Part shown: positions 9,127-18,155 of the stretch, piece by piece
How the letters are laid out: each line of letters starts with the position of its first letter
How positions within the stretch are numbered: the stretch's first letter is position 1
Position numbers and translations under genes: made by a program
Notes under the pieces: model-generated
What the model saw: the letters and a program-made list of their open reading frames with translations, nothing else
Databases searched by the model: none
What the model was told of the DNA's origin: nothing
Source: Borrelia puertoricensis
Lineage (GTDB): Bacteria; Spirochaetota; Spirochaetia; Borreliales; Borreliaceae
Length of the DNA stretch: 64,000 nucleotides
Assembly: GCF_023035875.1 (NCBI RefSeq)
Contig: NZ_CP075391.1
Coordinates: forward strand, 45,608-109,607
Direction: 5' to 3'

Positions 9127-10092
9127 TCATGCAAAATCATCATCCTGCAATGGCTCAATTTTCATGGGCTTTATGTAACCATTACCTTTAGTAGAGAAAA
9201 AATCATGAGTTTTAGTATCAGTTCTAAGACCATTTAAAACCAAAGGATTAACATCAATATCTTGAATGTTAAATGTAGGTTCAAAACCTAAATTCATCAA
9301 AGCCTTGTCAGCATTATACCTAACAAAAACATCAACAGCGGATTCAAGACCAATAGATGAATATAAGTCTTTAGTATATGCCTTTTCTAGATCATAAAGC
9401 CTATCTAAGATTAACATAGACTCTTTGTAAGCAAGTACTTGTTCTCTAGAAGTCATTTTATCAAACTCTTCTTGTGCCAAGAGACCAACGAATACTCCAT
9501 GAACAGATTCATCACGCAATATCAAATTAATAATTTCACCACTATTAACCATCTTACCTTGACCTGAGAGATAGAGTGGATAAAAAAATCCAGAATAAAA
9601 TAAAAACGTTTCAAGAAACACAGAAGTACACAAAGCTTTATATAAACTCATTCTATCGTGTATACTGTTATACTTACCCAAGATCAGATCTAATTTATCT
9701 TGAAAATTTTTATAAGTTTTTACCCAATCAAATATATAATCTATTCGCTCTATGTTTGATAAACTTGAGAATATACTACTATAACTCTTAGCATGCATAT
9801 GCTCCATAGCACCCATAAACCCAAGAACAGGCTTATAATCCAAATTATCTATTGCCAAAGCTATACGAGGCATACCAACAGAACCTTGTTCTGTATCTAA
9901 TAATGTAAGTCCACCTAAAACCTTCTCATAAACATCCCGCTCCTCGATATCTAAGGAATTCCAAACCAACTTATCATCAGAGATAGGAATCTCTTCATCT
10001 ACCCAAAATTGTCTTATATTTTGGTCCCAAAACATCTTGGTATAACCATTATTTAATCTATTCCAATTTATAGCTTCTCTATTCATATTCAT
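9127..10092 (-). CDS. nrdF: Ribonucleotide reductase class Ib, beta subunit NrdF
   Basis: NrdF (321 residues) holds the dimetal centre and tyrosyl radical that start each turnover of NrdE. The ligands are all present: Asp66 (LLDTEQG), Glu97 and His100 (AMEHMHAKSY), Glu161 (VFLETFL), Glu195 and His198 (DESVHG). The radical tyrosine is Tyr104 in HAKSYSSIF. Length is normal for class Ib. It is the last gene of the minus-strand order thyX-nrdI-nrdE-nrdF, 51 bases after nrdE. In class Ib systems NrdI supplies the oxidant for a manganese cofactor, which suits the manganese-centred metabolism known for Borrelia (inference). Confidence 0.97.
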   Translation of the reverse strand: MNMNREAINWNRLNNGYTKMFWDQNIRQFWVDEEIPISDDKLVWNSLDIEERDVYEKVLGGLTLLDTEQGSVGMPRIALAIDNLDYKPVLGFMGAMEHMHAKSYSSIFSSLSNIERIDYIFDWVKTYKNFQDKLDLILGKYNSIHDRMSLYKALCTSVFLETFLFYSGFFYPLYLSGQGKMVNSGEIINLILRDESVHGVFVGLLAQEEFDKMTSREQVLAYKESMLILDRLYDLEKAYTKDLYSSIGLESAVDVFVRYNADKALMNLGFEPTFNIQDIDVNPLVLNGLRTDTKTHDFFSTKGNGYIKPMKIEPLQDDDFA

Positions 10093-10114
10093 TTAACAAT
10101 TCTCCTAAATAGTA

Positions 10115-10134
10115 TATTACATGTATATGTAATA
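10115..10134. promoter_or_regulatory. Perfect dyad between nrdE and nrdF
   Basis: TATTACAT and ATGTAATA form 8-base arms around GTAT, in the 51-base gap between nrdE and nrdF and about 23 bases upstream of the nrdF start. It could be an operator or an mRNA-processing hairpin that sets nrdF level. It does not match the NrdR box consensus as I know it. Confidence 0.5.
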
Positions 10135-10143
10135 TAATTGCAT

Positions 10144-12219
10144 TTATATTGCACAAAGAATACATTCATCTACTGAAAGATTTTTATTACGCGTATAATA
10201 TAAGCTCTTAAGTCCCTTATTTTTAGCATAAATGTAAAGTTTTACAAGTTCCCTGGTACTAGTCTCATTTGTAACATAAAGCAAGGTACTAATTCCCTGA
10301 TCAACATGCCGCTGAGCCTCACTTATTAGATCAATCAATTTTTTCATATCCATGTAATATGCTGATTTAAAAAACAAAGCATTTTCCCTACTAAGATATG
10401 GCATTGGATAATACGTTGTAGAATTACCATAAACCCTAGCTTCAACAGGTTCAACAATAGGCATAAGAGATGTTGTTGCATTTTGAACATAAGATATACT
10501 CTGAGTTGGTGCAACGGCTAACCTATAAGAATGATAAAGCCCATGCCTCTGGACATCACTCTTAAGGCTCTCCCAATCACTCTTTAGAGGAATCTTAAGT
10601 CCACTAAATATCTCTTTTATAACTTCTGTTTTGGGAGTGAAATCTTCACTCAAATACATATCAAAATAATTGCCATTATAATATTCACTCTTATTGAAAT
10701 CTTTAAAAGCACAACCTCTCTCTCTTGCAATATTCATACTACTCTTAAGGGAATAAAAATTTAATAACATAAAAAAGATGCGAACAAAATCCAAAGCCTC
10801 AGCACTCTCATAAGAGATTCTATTTTTAATCAAAAACCCATGTAAATTCATAACTCCAAGACCAACGGCATGATAATCATTATTTGCCTTCCTTATGCTT
10901 GGGGCATTTTTAATATCAGCCTTATCAACAACTGATGTCAATGCCCTCATGGCAATATCAACGGTATGCTCAAAATCACTATTAATTACATTAACTATAT
11001 TAAGTGAACCTAAGATACAACTGATATCATATCCAATCAAATCCTCTTCACCATAATCACCAATAACTGATGGGGTTTGAATCTGAAAAATCTCTGTACA
11101 AAGATTAGACATCTTAATTTTTCCAAGACCTTTTAGCGGATTATTTAAATTACATGCTGTTTGGTACACTATATAAGGATATCCAGATTCAAATTGCAGC
11201 CTAGCAATACGAATCAAAATGTCTCTAGCAGAAATTTCTTTTTTCAAAATACGAGGATTACTTGCAAACAAGTCATATTCTAAATCAAAATCAATCTCAT
11301 TCATAAAACGCCCAGTTGCTTTATAAAGCGAATATGGTGCGAAAGCATAATAATTTTTACCTTGTTTTGCAATCTCAAAAAATTTATCTGGAATTACTAC
11401 TCCTAATGATAATGTTTGAACACGACTCTTCTCATCAGCATTGATCTTCTTAGTATCTAAGAAATCTTCTATATCATAATGAAAGATATTTAAGTATACA
11501 GCACCAGCACCTTTTCGCTGTCCCATCTGATCTGCATAATTAAATCCATCTTCTAAAAGCTTCATAACGGGAATAATCCCTTTTGCAATATTAGGAATAC
11601 CCCGTATCTCCTCACCCCTAGCCCTAATATTTGAAAGATTTAAAGCCACTCCTCCACCAATTTTTGAAAGCTGCATGGCAGAAGAGATATTAAAAGTAAT
11701 ACTATTAAGAGAGTCTCCCACTTCCAACAAGAAACATGATACAAGCTCACCTCTCACCTTCTTACCAGCATTTAAAAATGTAGGTGTTGCAGGCTGATAG
11801 CGTTGTTTGATCATCTCTAAAGCAAGTTTTAAAGCAAAATCAAAACATCCATCTGCTAAAAAGAGACTAACTGCAATTATTCTATCCTCATAAGATTCAA
11901 GATAAGTAGCACCACCATTCATCTTAAGTGCATAATCTTTATAAAACTTCGAAGCGCTCATATAAGACTTAAACTGAAAATTCTCAAGACTTACAAGATT
12001 ATATATTTCAAGTATCTGCTCTTCAGAATAGTTTTTATAAAAATCTTCATATAAATCATTATCAATTAAATAATGCATTCTCTCATTTGGATTTTTAAAT
12101 TTTAAAGACTTAGAATTGACTTCACTTAAAAAAACACTCAAAGCCTCAAGATCTTTTTCTAATCTGTAAAATCCATCCTTTAAAACCATAATCTCATTAT
12201 TTAACTCTAAGTGCCTCAT
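10144..12219 (-). CDS. nrdE: Ribonucleotide reductase class Ib, alpha subunit NrdE
   Basis: NrdE (691 residues) is the catalytic subunit reducing ribonucleoside diphosphates to deoxy forms. Redox cysteines Cys162 (SCFLLE) and Cys401 (SCILGSLN) flank the catalytic N-x-C-x-E motif at Asn372, Cys374, Glu376 (SNLCTE). The C-terminal reducing pair is the CILC at 686-689. There is no large N-terminal ATP-cone, as expected for class Ib. The start ATG at 12219 follows AGAGGA and overlaps the end of nrdI by 23 bases, indicating translational coupling. Confidence 0.97.
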   Translation of the reverse strand: MRHLELNNEIMVLKDGFYRLEKDLEALSVFLSEVNSKSLKFKNPNERMHYLIDNDLYEDFYKNYSEEQILEIYNLVSLENFQFKSYMSASKFYKDYALKMNGGATYLESYEDRIIAVSLFLADGCFDFALKLALEMIKQRYQPATPTFLNAGKKVRGELVSCFLLEVGDSLNSITFNISSAMQLSKIGGGVALNLSNIRARGEEIRGIPNIAKGIIPVMKLLEDGFNYADQMGQRKGAGAVYLNIFHYDIEDFLDTKKINADEKSRVQTLSLGVVIPDKFFEIAKQGKNYYAFAPYSLYKATGRFMNEIDFDLEYDLFASNPRILKKEISARDILIRIARLQFESGYPYIVYQTACNLNNPLKGLGKIKMSNLCTEIFQIQTPSVIGDYGEEDLIGYDISCILGSLNIVNVINSDFEHTVDIAMRALTSVVDKADIKNAPSIRKANNDYHAVGLGVMNLHGFLIKNRISYESAEALDFVRIFFMLLNFYSLKSSMNIARERGCAFKDFNKSEYYNGNYFDMYLSEDFTPKTEVIKEIFSGLKIPLKSDWESLKSDVQRHGLYHSYRLAVAPTQSISYVQNATTSLMPIVEPVEARVYGNSTTYYPMPYLSRENALFFKSAYYMDMKKLIDLISEAQRHVDQGISTLLYVTNETSTRELVKLYIYAKNKGLKSLYYTRNKNLSVDECILCAI

Positions 12220-12568
12220 TTTTAATCCTCTTTACAAAATTCTCAACATCATGTGATGTTCCTGAAAGCTCAAATTTTAATATTTCGCAAACATTATATT
12301 TATTTTTTATTAAATTAACAGCATTGCAAAATGAACCACCCCAATTTCTATTTCCAGAACCAGCAACCCCAACCATAAGCTTGAAATTATGCTTTAAAAA
12401 TTTCTCTACCTCAGGTGGAACTTTACCAAAAGCAAATGTATATGTAAGTAACACATAAGGCCTACTTACAATCTCATCACCTGTAACTACATGAAAAATA
12501 TCTTCAAGTCCTGTTTTTGCAATAAAACGCGACACATTTCCTGTCTTTGAAGCATAAACTACTAAAAT
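12197..12568 (-). CDS. nrdI: NrdI flavodoxin-like activator, probable ATT start
   Basis: NrdI is the flavoprotein that activates NrdF. The signature GSGNRNWGGSFCNA is near the C-terminal half. The first conventional start codon is a GTG at 12535, but it would remove the flavin phosphate loop. Reading the same frame upstream gives ILVVYASKTGNVSRF, the expected N-terminus, beginning with ATT at 12568. AAAGGAG (12577-12583) lies 8 bases before that ATT, and the thyX stop at 12593-12595 closes the frame. No ATG/GTG/TTG exists in between. I therefore annotate an ATT start (123 residues). Confidence 0.85.
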   Translation of the reverse strand: MLVVYASKTGNVSRFIAKTGLEDIFHVVTGDEIVSRPYVLLTYTFAFGKVPPEVEKFLKHNFKLMVGVAGSGNRNWGGSFCNAVNLIKNKYNVCEILKFELSGTSHDVENFVKRIKNEALRVK

Positions 12569-12592
12569 ACACTTAACTCCTTTAATTACAAA

Positions 12593-13411
12593 TCACAAAT
12601 TAAGTTTTTCTCTTAACCTAGTTAAACTCTTATCTTGTAAATTAAGCTTGGTTAAATCTAATACTCTGCGAATCTCATCTACCTCTTCACTTGAGAACAT
12701 AACTCCTCCCAAAATATGTTTTTTAAAGCTATCAGTTGCTAAGGGCACTACTAACTTAACAATATCTAATAGGACATTAGCATAAGCCCTTATCTCTTTT
12801 TGTGCATGACTTGATGATCTAAGCTTAATAAAATGAAATAAATTATTAAGATCGATTTGCCAGTACCACTCGGTATACAAACTTAAAGGCAGAGTTATTC
12901 TTGCAAGCTCCCTAGATACATCATTATTAATCATATCATTATAAATCTTGTAAGAAGTCTTATAACTCTCATCTAGACCACCTAAAGAGGATAAAACAAT
13001 AGATTCATCAACAGACTCATCTGAGCGTCCCTGCTTATTAGTAATACTTTGTTTCTTAACATCTTCCCTGCAAGGAACATAAAACTCTTCTCTCATCAAA
13101 CTATAACGGCCTGAGACTTCATTAATTCTTGATGTTCTATGTCTCATCCACTGTCTTGCTACAAAGATTGGCGCTTTAACATGAAAAGTAAAAACCACTT
13201 GCTCAAGTGGACTTGTATGCTCATTTCTGACTAAATAGTCAATAAGACCAGCATTATCCCTTTTTGCCTTAGAATCTCTATAAGAAACTCTAGCAGAATT
13301 TACTATTCGATCATCACTACCCATATAGTCAACAAGTCTTAAAAAACCTTTATCTAAAACTTTGTATTCCTTATCCAAAATCTCTTCAGCAGCCTCTACA
13401 TGATCATGCAT
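12593..13411 (-). CDS. thyX: Flavin-dependent thymidylate synthase ThyX
   Basis: ThyX methylates dUMP to dTMP using methylenetetrahydrofolate with FAD and NADPH. The family motif RHR-x7-S is at Arg90-His91-Arg92 to Ser100 (RHRTSRINEVS), followed by GRYS. Length 272 is normal. First gene of the operon with nrdI, nrdE and nrdF, so dTMP and the other deoxynucleotides are made from one locus. Plasmid-borne thyX and nrdIEF are known from relapsing-fever Borrelia and absent from B. burgdorferi. The ATG at 13411 follows GGGTGGG; an internal in-frame ATG lies three codons on. Confidence 0.96.
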   Translation of the reverse strand: MHDHVEAAEEILDKEYKVLDKGFLRLVDYMGSDDRIVNSARVSYRDSKAKRDNAGLIDYLVRNEHTSPLEQVVFTFHVKAPIFVARQWMRHRTSRINEVSGRYSLMREEFYVPCREDVKKQSITNKQGRSDESVDESIVLSSLGGLDESYKTSYKIYNDMINNDVSRELARITLPLSLYTEWYWQIDLNNLFHFIKLRSSSHAQKEIRAYANVLLDIVKLVVPLATDSFKKHILGGVMFSSEEVDEIRRVLDLTKLNLQDKSLTRLREKLNL

Positions 13412-13450
13412 ATACCCACCCTAATTAAAATTTCTATTTTTTTATAAGTT

Positions 13451-13472
13451 GTCACCAGAAATTACGGGTGAC
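13451..13472. promoter_or_regulatory. Small inverted repeat in the thyX leader
   Basis: GTCACC and GGTGAC flank a 10-base loop, 40 bases upstream of the thyX start. A TATAAAAT candidate -10 lies just upstream on the minus strand (about 13475-13485), so the repeat would fall at the start of the transcript or overlap the promoter. Operator or leader hairpin are both possible. Confidence 0.35.
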
Positions 13473-13747
13473 TAGATTTTATACAAAACTTAAAAATAAC
13501 ATTACAATTACTTTGCAATAATTCATGTTATTCTATAAATATCTTAACTACTAAACAACTCATCTCATTATACAAAATTAACTTCCCCTTAATCCCCTTA
13601 ATAAAAATTAAAACAACAACTAAAACCAAAGTTAGTAAAACAAATGTTAACATAAAACTATCTAATATTAAATAAGCATTTTTTACGATATAAAGGTACT
13701 TAACCACAAATACATCCTATAATAAGCTAAATAATAAATAAATATGC

Positions 13748-13782
13748 TAAATATTAAATATTAAATATTGAATATTGAATTT
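13748..13782 (+). repeat. Heptamer tandem repeat upstream of the 13834 gene
   Basis: Three copies of TAAATAT are followed by TGAATAT and a partial TGAATTT, five units of 7 bases. It lies in the 400-base divergent region between thyX and the plus-strand lipoprotein, about 50-85 bases before the start, where length changes could alter promoter spacing. Confidence 0.6.
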
Positions 13783-13833
13783 AAATGAAAAATGAAATTT
13801 TAGCTATATACTCCTATGTTTGAGGGGGCAAAA

Positions 13834-14655
13834 TTGCAAAAAACAGTTTTTTTACTACCGTTATTTATAATATCTTGTTTCTTAAGTGATAGCATTATAA
13901 AAAATATTAAACCTAAGCTTGAGCAAGAAATAATGCATAATGACAAATCAAAAAAACACTTAAGAGAAAATGAGGATGAATATGCAAAATTAACAAAAGA
14001 AGATGCCACTTTTGAAATACTTGAAGGTACTACTGAAAAATGCATGTGTCCAATCTGCTGGTTGTGGTGTGGATGCCGTCCACGAAAATGTCAAATCACT
14101 TGGATGAAAATTAAAGCCAAAGAAATCATCGGGAATAATCAAAAAGCACTGGAAGCTTTAAAAGGTAGACTTAAATATTCATACTCAGTATCACCTATCA
14201 AATATAATGATCAGTACAGTACCTACGTCATGCCTTTAATATTATTTGAAAGCATGGACGAGAACATTGAAGTAACCTCATTTAAGTTAATAAATCACAC
14301 CAACCTAGACTTCAACAACAAAAACGTTTTGGGTGGAATTATTCAAGGTATACCTAAGGTAGAGAAATCATCTGAAGAGGGATACAAAAACGTATATCCT
14401 TATGGAATATTAAATGCAACAAATCCAACTGGTGGGGATGAGTTAATATCTGCTTTTGCTGCTCTTTACCAAAATGGAAAATGGAACCTTATGGAAGGAG
14501 AGATAAAAGTTAAAGACACAAAAACAAACAACGAGACAACCTACAAAATACTCTTAAGTGGTAAATTATTTAATGAATTTCTAAAATCAGTTGTATCTAA
14601 ACATCAAGGTACCACAACTGCAAATACCAAATTTAGAGTTCCAATTAACAATTAG
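13834..14655 (+). CDS. Plus-strand lipoprotein family, copy 1 (TTG start)
   Basis: Family of unknown function with copies at 14905 and 39141 and a pseudogene at 15984. The ATG at 13816 lies before the GAGGGGG ribosome-binding site, whereas a TTG at 13834 lies just after it, matching the GGGGG-to-start arrangement of copy 2. From TTG the leader reads MQKTVFLLPLFIISC with lipobox Cys15. Shared core: 'LKYSYSVSPIKYNDQYSTYVMPLILFES' in pieces, 'ITWMKIKAKEIIG' before it, and 'ALYQNGKWNLMEGEIKVKD' then 'ILLSGKLFNEFLKSVVSKH' after it. A Cys/Trp-rich patch (CMCPICWLWCGCRPRKC) at about residue 70 is unique to this copy. Confidence 0.75.
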   Translation: MQKTVFLLPLFIISCFLSDSIIKNIKPKLEQEIMHNDKSKKHLRENEDEYAKLTKEDATFEILEGTTEKCMCPICWLWCGCRPRKCQITWMKIKAKEIIGNNQKALEALKGRLKYSYSVSPIKYNDQYSTYVMPLILFESMDENIEVTSFKLINHTNLDFNNKNVLGGIIQGIPKVEKSSEEGYKNVYPYGILNATNPTGGDELISAFAALYQNGKWNLMEGEIKVKDTKTNNETTYKILLSGKLFNEFLKSVVSKHQGTTTANTKFRVPINN

Positions 14656-14680
14656 ATTAAAAAAATAAAGGTTAATTAAA

Positions 14681-14726
14681 TTAAAGAGACATTACTTAAA
14701 GATAACTTTAAGTAATGTCTCTTTAA
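14681..14726. terminator. Long hairpin after copy 1
   Basis: A perfect 21-base-pair stem (14681-14701 with 14706-14726) and a 4-base loop, 23 bases after the stop at 14655. No long T tract follows, but stem length and position support a terminator or mRNA-stabilising end. Confidence 0.75.
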
Positions 14727-14904
14727 TATCCCTGTAATAACTTTTAATGACCTTTAAGCATTTTTTAATACCTTTTTAGAAATTAATTTAATTAAAAAAA
14801 GTTAAATAAATTTGTTTTATGAATCAAAATAATTTATTATATAAGTCGATAAAATAAAAAACATATTTAAAATAATGTACTCTAAAAAATAAAAGGGGGT
14901 AAAT

Positions 14905-15708
14905 ATGAAGAGAATAATTATTTTCTTACCAATCTTCATAACATGTCATGTATCGCAAGATCAATATGACAAACCAAATTTTAAATACGCCATTAAATCG
15001 GGCTCTACACGCTCTATCAGGTCAAACACTGACACAGAAGAAGTATATGAGTACCAAAGAGAACCACTTCAAATATCTGAAGGGCTCTTAGATGTATGTC
15101 TCTCTGGTCATATAATAACACCTACTAATCACACCTGCCATCTCACTTGGATGAAAAGCAATGTACAAGATATAATTGGACCAGACGGGAAACCATCACC
15201 TGTATTTCAAGGTAAATTTAAATACTCATATGCAGTAGCTCCTATTAAGAATAATGAAAACTACAGTAAGTACGTAATGCCTTTAATACTATTTGAAAGC
15301 TTAGTTGACTATGTTAAAATAGTGTCATTTAAACTCACAAACCACAAAGAACTAAATCTAGATTTTCGCAATGGACATCAGCAAGCCACAAGAGATAAAA
15401 TAGCTAATGAACTTGAGGTCTCAACTAAAAAATTAGGATATAAAGGTATAAGTATTTATGGAGAACTATATGCATACTTTCCAAATGGAGGCGATGGTCT
15501 TATAACTGCTTTTTCAAAGCTCTACCAAAATGGTGATTGGTACTTCATGTCAGGTGAGATAACTATTGAAGACACATTAAGTAGAGAAACAACCACCCAC
15601 ACAATCTTGCTAGATGCTCAATTATTCAATGAATTCCTAAAAATAGTTATAGCAAAGCATCCAGAAACCAAAACTGCAAATAACAGATTCAGAGTGCCTG
15701 TCAGTTAG
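14905..15708 (+). CDS. Plus-strand lipoprotein family, copy 2
   Basis: 267 residues with very short leader MKRIIIFLPIFITC (Cys14). The start follows AAAAGGGGGTAAAT. It aligns with copy 1 over its length: 'CHLTWMKSNVQDIIG', 'FKYSYAVAPIKNNENYSKYVMPLILFES', 'LYQNGDWYFMSGEITIED', 'ILLDAQLFNEFLKIVIAKHPETKTANNRFRVPVS', where copy 1 has 'SKHQGTTTANTKFRVPINN'. The pair is a tandem duplication. The core looks beta-rich. No catalytic motif is seen, and the family's role is unknown. Confidence 0.75.
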   Translation: MKRIIIFLPIFITCHVSQDQYDKPNFKYAIKSGSTRSIRSNTDTEEVYEYQREPLQISEGLLDVCLSGHIITPTNHTCHLTWMKSNVQDIIGPDGKPSPVFQGKFKYSYAVAPIKNNENYSKYVMPLILFESLVDYVKIVSFKLTNHKELNLDFRNGHQQATRDKIANELEVSTKKLGYKGISIYGELYAYFPNGGDGLITAFSKLYQNGDWYFMSGEITIEDTLSRETTTHTILLDAQLFNEFLKIVIAKHPETKTANNRFRVPVS

Positions 15709-15983
15709 CGGTACTCATCCACAATAATTAATATTTAAGTCTAATTAATTTTAATTTTTATTAATCATGGTAAGCACAAAAATTAAAAATTACTTGTGTT
15801 TAAAATTATTTAAATAATATTATTTACATGTGTTAATTATGACTTAATAACTATGTGTATTTACTAAAAGAGTAGGCTTAAGCACTTAGATAAAAAATTA
15901 ATGTAAAAATACTTAAAGATAATAATTAAGGGAAATAATAAATACTAATAAGTTATAAAAATTTAATTTGAAAAGATGTATAA

Positions 15984-16570
15984 ATGAAAAAGATGATTAT
16001 ATTATTAACCCTACTTATAAACTGTTAAAGTATACCAAGCTAATAAACCATCCATTGCAGAAGACAACAACACGGATGAGTATGAGACCAATCTAGACCA
16101 TGATTACAAAGAATTTATTCATCCCAAAAGAGCACATATCTACAACATATACCGAGCATTCAAGATATTTGAAGACTACCCTAACTAATATTTGTCTAAA
16201 CACCTCACATGACATCAAAATGTAGAGTACGAGTCTGCGGTTTTAGTTGGATAAAAATAAAAGCAAACATGTCGTAGGCACAGATAAAAACATAATACCA
16301 GAATTAAAGAATAAAATTAAATACTCACATGCAGTAGCACCTATGGTGATAGATTAATATCCATTTTTGAAAATCTTTTTAAAAATTCAACGATGATAAA
16401 ATTTGCAAGCAGAAATTACTATTAAAAACAAAACAAACAATCAAGAACAAACCTAACAAATACTTATAAATAGTAAAATATTTAATGAATTTATAAAAAT
16501 AATTTTATAAAGACACAAAAGTATAAGAAATGTAAAGCCCAAATTCAAAGTTCTTAGTGAAGATAAATAA
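15984..16570 (+). pseudogene. Plus-strand lipoprotein family, copy 3, decayed
   Basis: ATG at 15984 gives MKKMIILLTLLINC and then a stop, i.e. a lipoprotein leader that ends at the lipobox. Fragments of the family follow in shifting frames: 'GFSWIKIKAN', 'KLNTHMQ' (for KYSYAV), and near the end 'LINSKIFNEFIKIIL-stop-RHKSIRNVKPKFKVL', matching the C-terminus of copy 2. Multiple stops and frame changes show an old inactivation. Confidence 0.85.
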
Positions 16571-16577
16571 TAAAACT

Positions 16578-16635
16578 TTAAGTAGTAATACTACTTAAGA
16601 AATATTACTGAAGATAAAATTTTATCTTCAGTAAT
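16578..16635. terminator. Two hairpins after the copy 3 pseudogene
   Basis: TTAAGTAGT/ACTACTTAA (16578-16598) and a loopless palindrome ATTACTGAAGATAAAA with its complement (16604-16635) follow the pseudogene. They sit where the 14681-14726 hairpin follows copy 1, so they are probably the retained terminator. Confidence 0.6.
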
Positions 16636-16729
16636 GAAATAATGAAATTTATAGATTTCAAGATTTATTTTAAAGAGAAAGAGTACAAATAAAACTCAAG
16701 TTACAATGCAACAATTTAATTAAACAAAT

Positions 16730-17320
16730 CTAATATTCATGCAAAACATCATATATTTGCCTTTTTAATGATGTAAACACTTTTGAACAATTAGCCATCT
16801 TAAGTGATAGATATGCACCTCTGTAACCATTATCACCACCACAAAAAACTTTCAAAATTTTTAAATATTCCCTCTGCTTAGTAGCAAGTTGAACTTCAAA
16901 ACCATCCCTTTTAGGATGTCCATCTGCAAGCTCATATATAGCATCCAGTATGTCATCTCGTACTCTTAATGTTACAACTATATCAGCAACTGCCTCTTTA
17001 ATCTTAGCAGAACTTAGAACAACTAAAAACTCATAAAATTCATCATCACTGTAAGTACGTACATTTGGAATACCTTCTGCAATTGTAGGATCTGTTAATG
17101 CACTTCTTAAAAATCTAACTGCTATTTTTTCTTCCCCTGAGAGATTAAAACCTGTCATTAAGTTTTCTAATGAAGGATGATCAAAGGCAAGACCAATGTC
17201 AAGCTCACTGCTGGCAATATCATCAAAATTGTAACCTAGCCCCAAATTATTGACATATTCTTCATCCTCACAGCAACAAAATAAAACCATCAATAAAATT
17301 AAAATGTTGAAAGCTTTCAT
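16730..17320 (-). CDS. Single-domain BTA121-like lipoprotein
   Basis: 196 residues; leader MKAFNILILLMVLFCCC gives a lipoprotein with a triple cysteine at 15-17. Residues about 60-125 match the repeat seen three times in the 56369 gene: 'LSGEEKIAVRFLRSALTDPTIAEG' then 'RTYSDDEFYEFLVVLSSAKIKEAV', i.e. the (I/L)-x-TD-x-x-I-G/A ... TYTD-x-EF ... LG-x-x-K-x-x-E pattern. Only one repeat is present, the glycines of I-G and L-G are lost, and it is on the minus strand 38 kb from the main group. Ribosome-binding site GAAGGGAGATATTGAA supports the start. Ligand unknown. Confidence 0.7.
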   Translation of the reverse strand: MKAFNILILLMVLFCCCEDEEYVNNLGLGYNFDDIASSELDIGLAFDHPSLENLMTGFNLSGEEKIAVRFLRSALTDPTIAEGIPNVRTYSDDEFYEFLVVLSSAKIKEAVADIVVTLRVRDDILDAIYELADGHPKRDGFEVQLATKQREYLKILKVFCGGDNGYRGAYLSLKMANCSKVFTSLKRQIYDVLHEY

Positions 17321-17524
17321 ATTTCAATATCTCCCTTCTATATGAAAACATATCTCATTAATGATTGATTAAAAATTAAAATAATACTTTATTTTTAAAA
17401 TCAAATAAAATAAATGTCTAATTTATAAAATAAAGAGACACCTACATGATATCAAAAATCCAGATGAGACTTGGAATAAAGATCGAAATAAATATTTAAA
17501 AATCAAATTTTAAATATTTTAAAT

Positions 17525-18142
17525 TTATACAACACCTGAGGTATTACCAGTTGCAAGAGTGGGAGCTCCACTGGCATTAACATAAGTTATGCTACCAACC
17601 CCATGTGTATGACTTTCAAACAATTTACCATTAATATACACATTGCCTTTAAACTCAATACTAGTAGCCTCAATAACTAAAGAGTTAAGAGAAATCCTAG
17701 TATGTTCACCATCATATATCACATTTTTAGAATTAAAAGAAGCATCCTCACATAACACATCCAATTTTTTTGCACTGATGCTCAATTTCTCTACATCAAT
17801 ACCTGCATACTCAAGACTTACTGCATTTAAGATATAAAAATAATGTTTATCGAAATAATTATTATCTCTCTCATTAAAGATATTTATGCCACTTTGAAGC
17901 AAGATTACCCTATCATCTTCCCTAAGTTCAAGTTTTAAATTTGAGATATTGCGACTCTTAATCCTTAAGTCCTCATATTCTTCAATTACAACAATTCCTT
18001 CCTGGGAATTAAAATCAAATTCCTTAATAATTCCAATGCGACAAATAAATACATTATCACGTAAATATTTCTTAGCAGCCTCAAGTGCCAAATCATTACT
18101 TAAACTTCCTAGTCTTCTAGAAATTTCATAAGTTTTGTTCAT
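17525..18142 (-). CDS. Phage baseplate spike (gpV-like; Borrelia DUF777 type)
   Basis: 205 residues. The N-terminal half has an OB-like beta pattern (VFICRIGIIKEFD...GIVVIEEYED...DDRVILLQ), followed by repeating beta strands and a C-terminal ESHTHGVG motif at about 177-184. A H-x-H motif at the tip of a beta-helical needle is typical of metal-binding spike tips of contractile phages (P2 gpV type). It directly follows the hub gene on the same strand. The usual next gene (gp25/W type) is not here but at 53425, 35 kb away. I recall the family as DUF777 but could not check it. Confidence 0.7.
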   Translation of the reverse strand: MNKTYEISRRLGSLSNDLALEAAKKYLRDNVFICRIGIIKEFDFNSQEGIVVIEEYEDLRIKSRNISNLKLELREDDRVILLQSGINIFNERDNNYFDKHYFYILNAVSLEYAGIDVEKLSISAKKLDVLCEDASFNSKNVIYDGEHTRISLNSLVIEATSIEFKGNVYINGKLFESHTHGVGSITYVNASGAPTLATGNTSGVV

Positions 18143-18155
18143 AAATTTATCCTAC

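Noticed and set aside
17321..17524. Attachment-site pair with 53426-53800
   Set aside because: Compared by eye, the two flanks share only generic AT runs; no credible core repeat was seen, so no att site is annotated.
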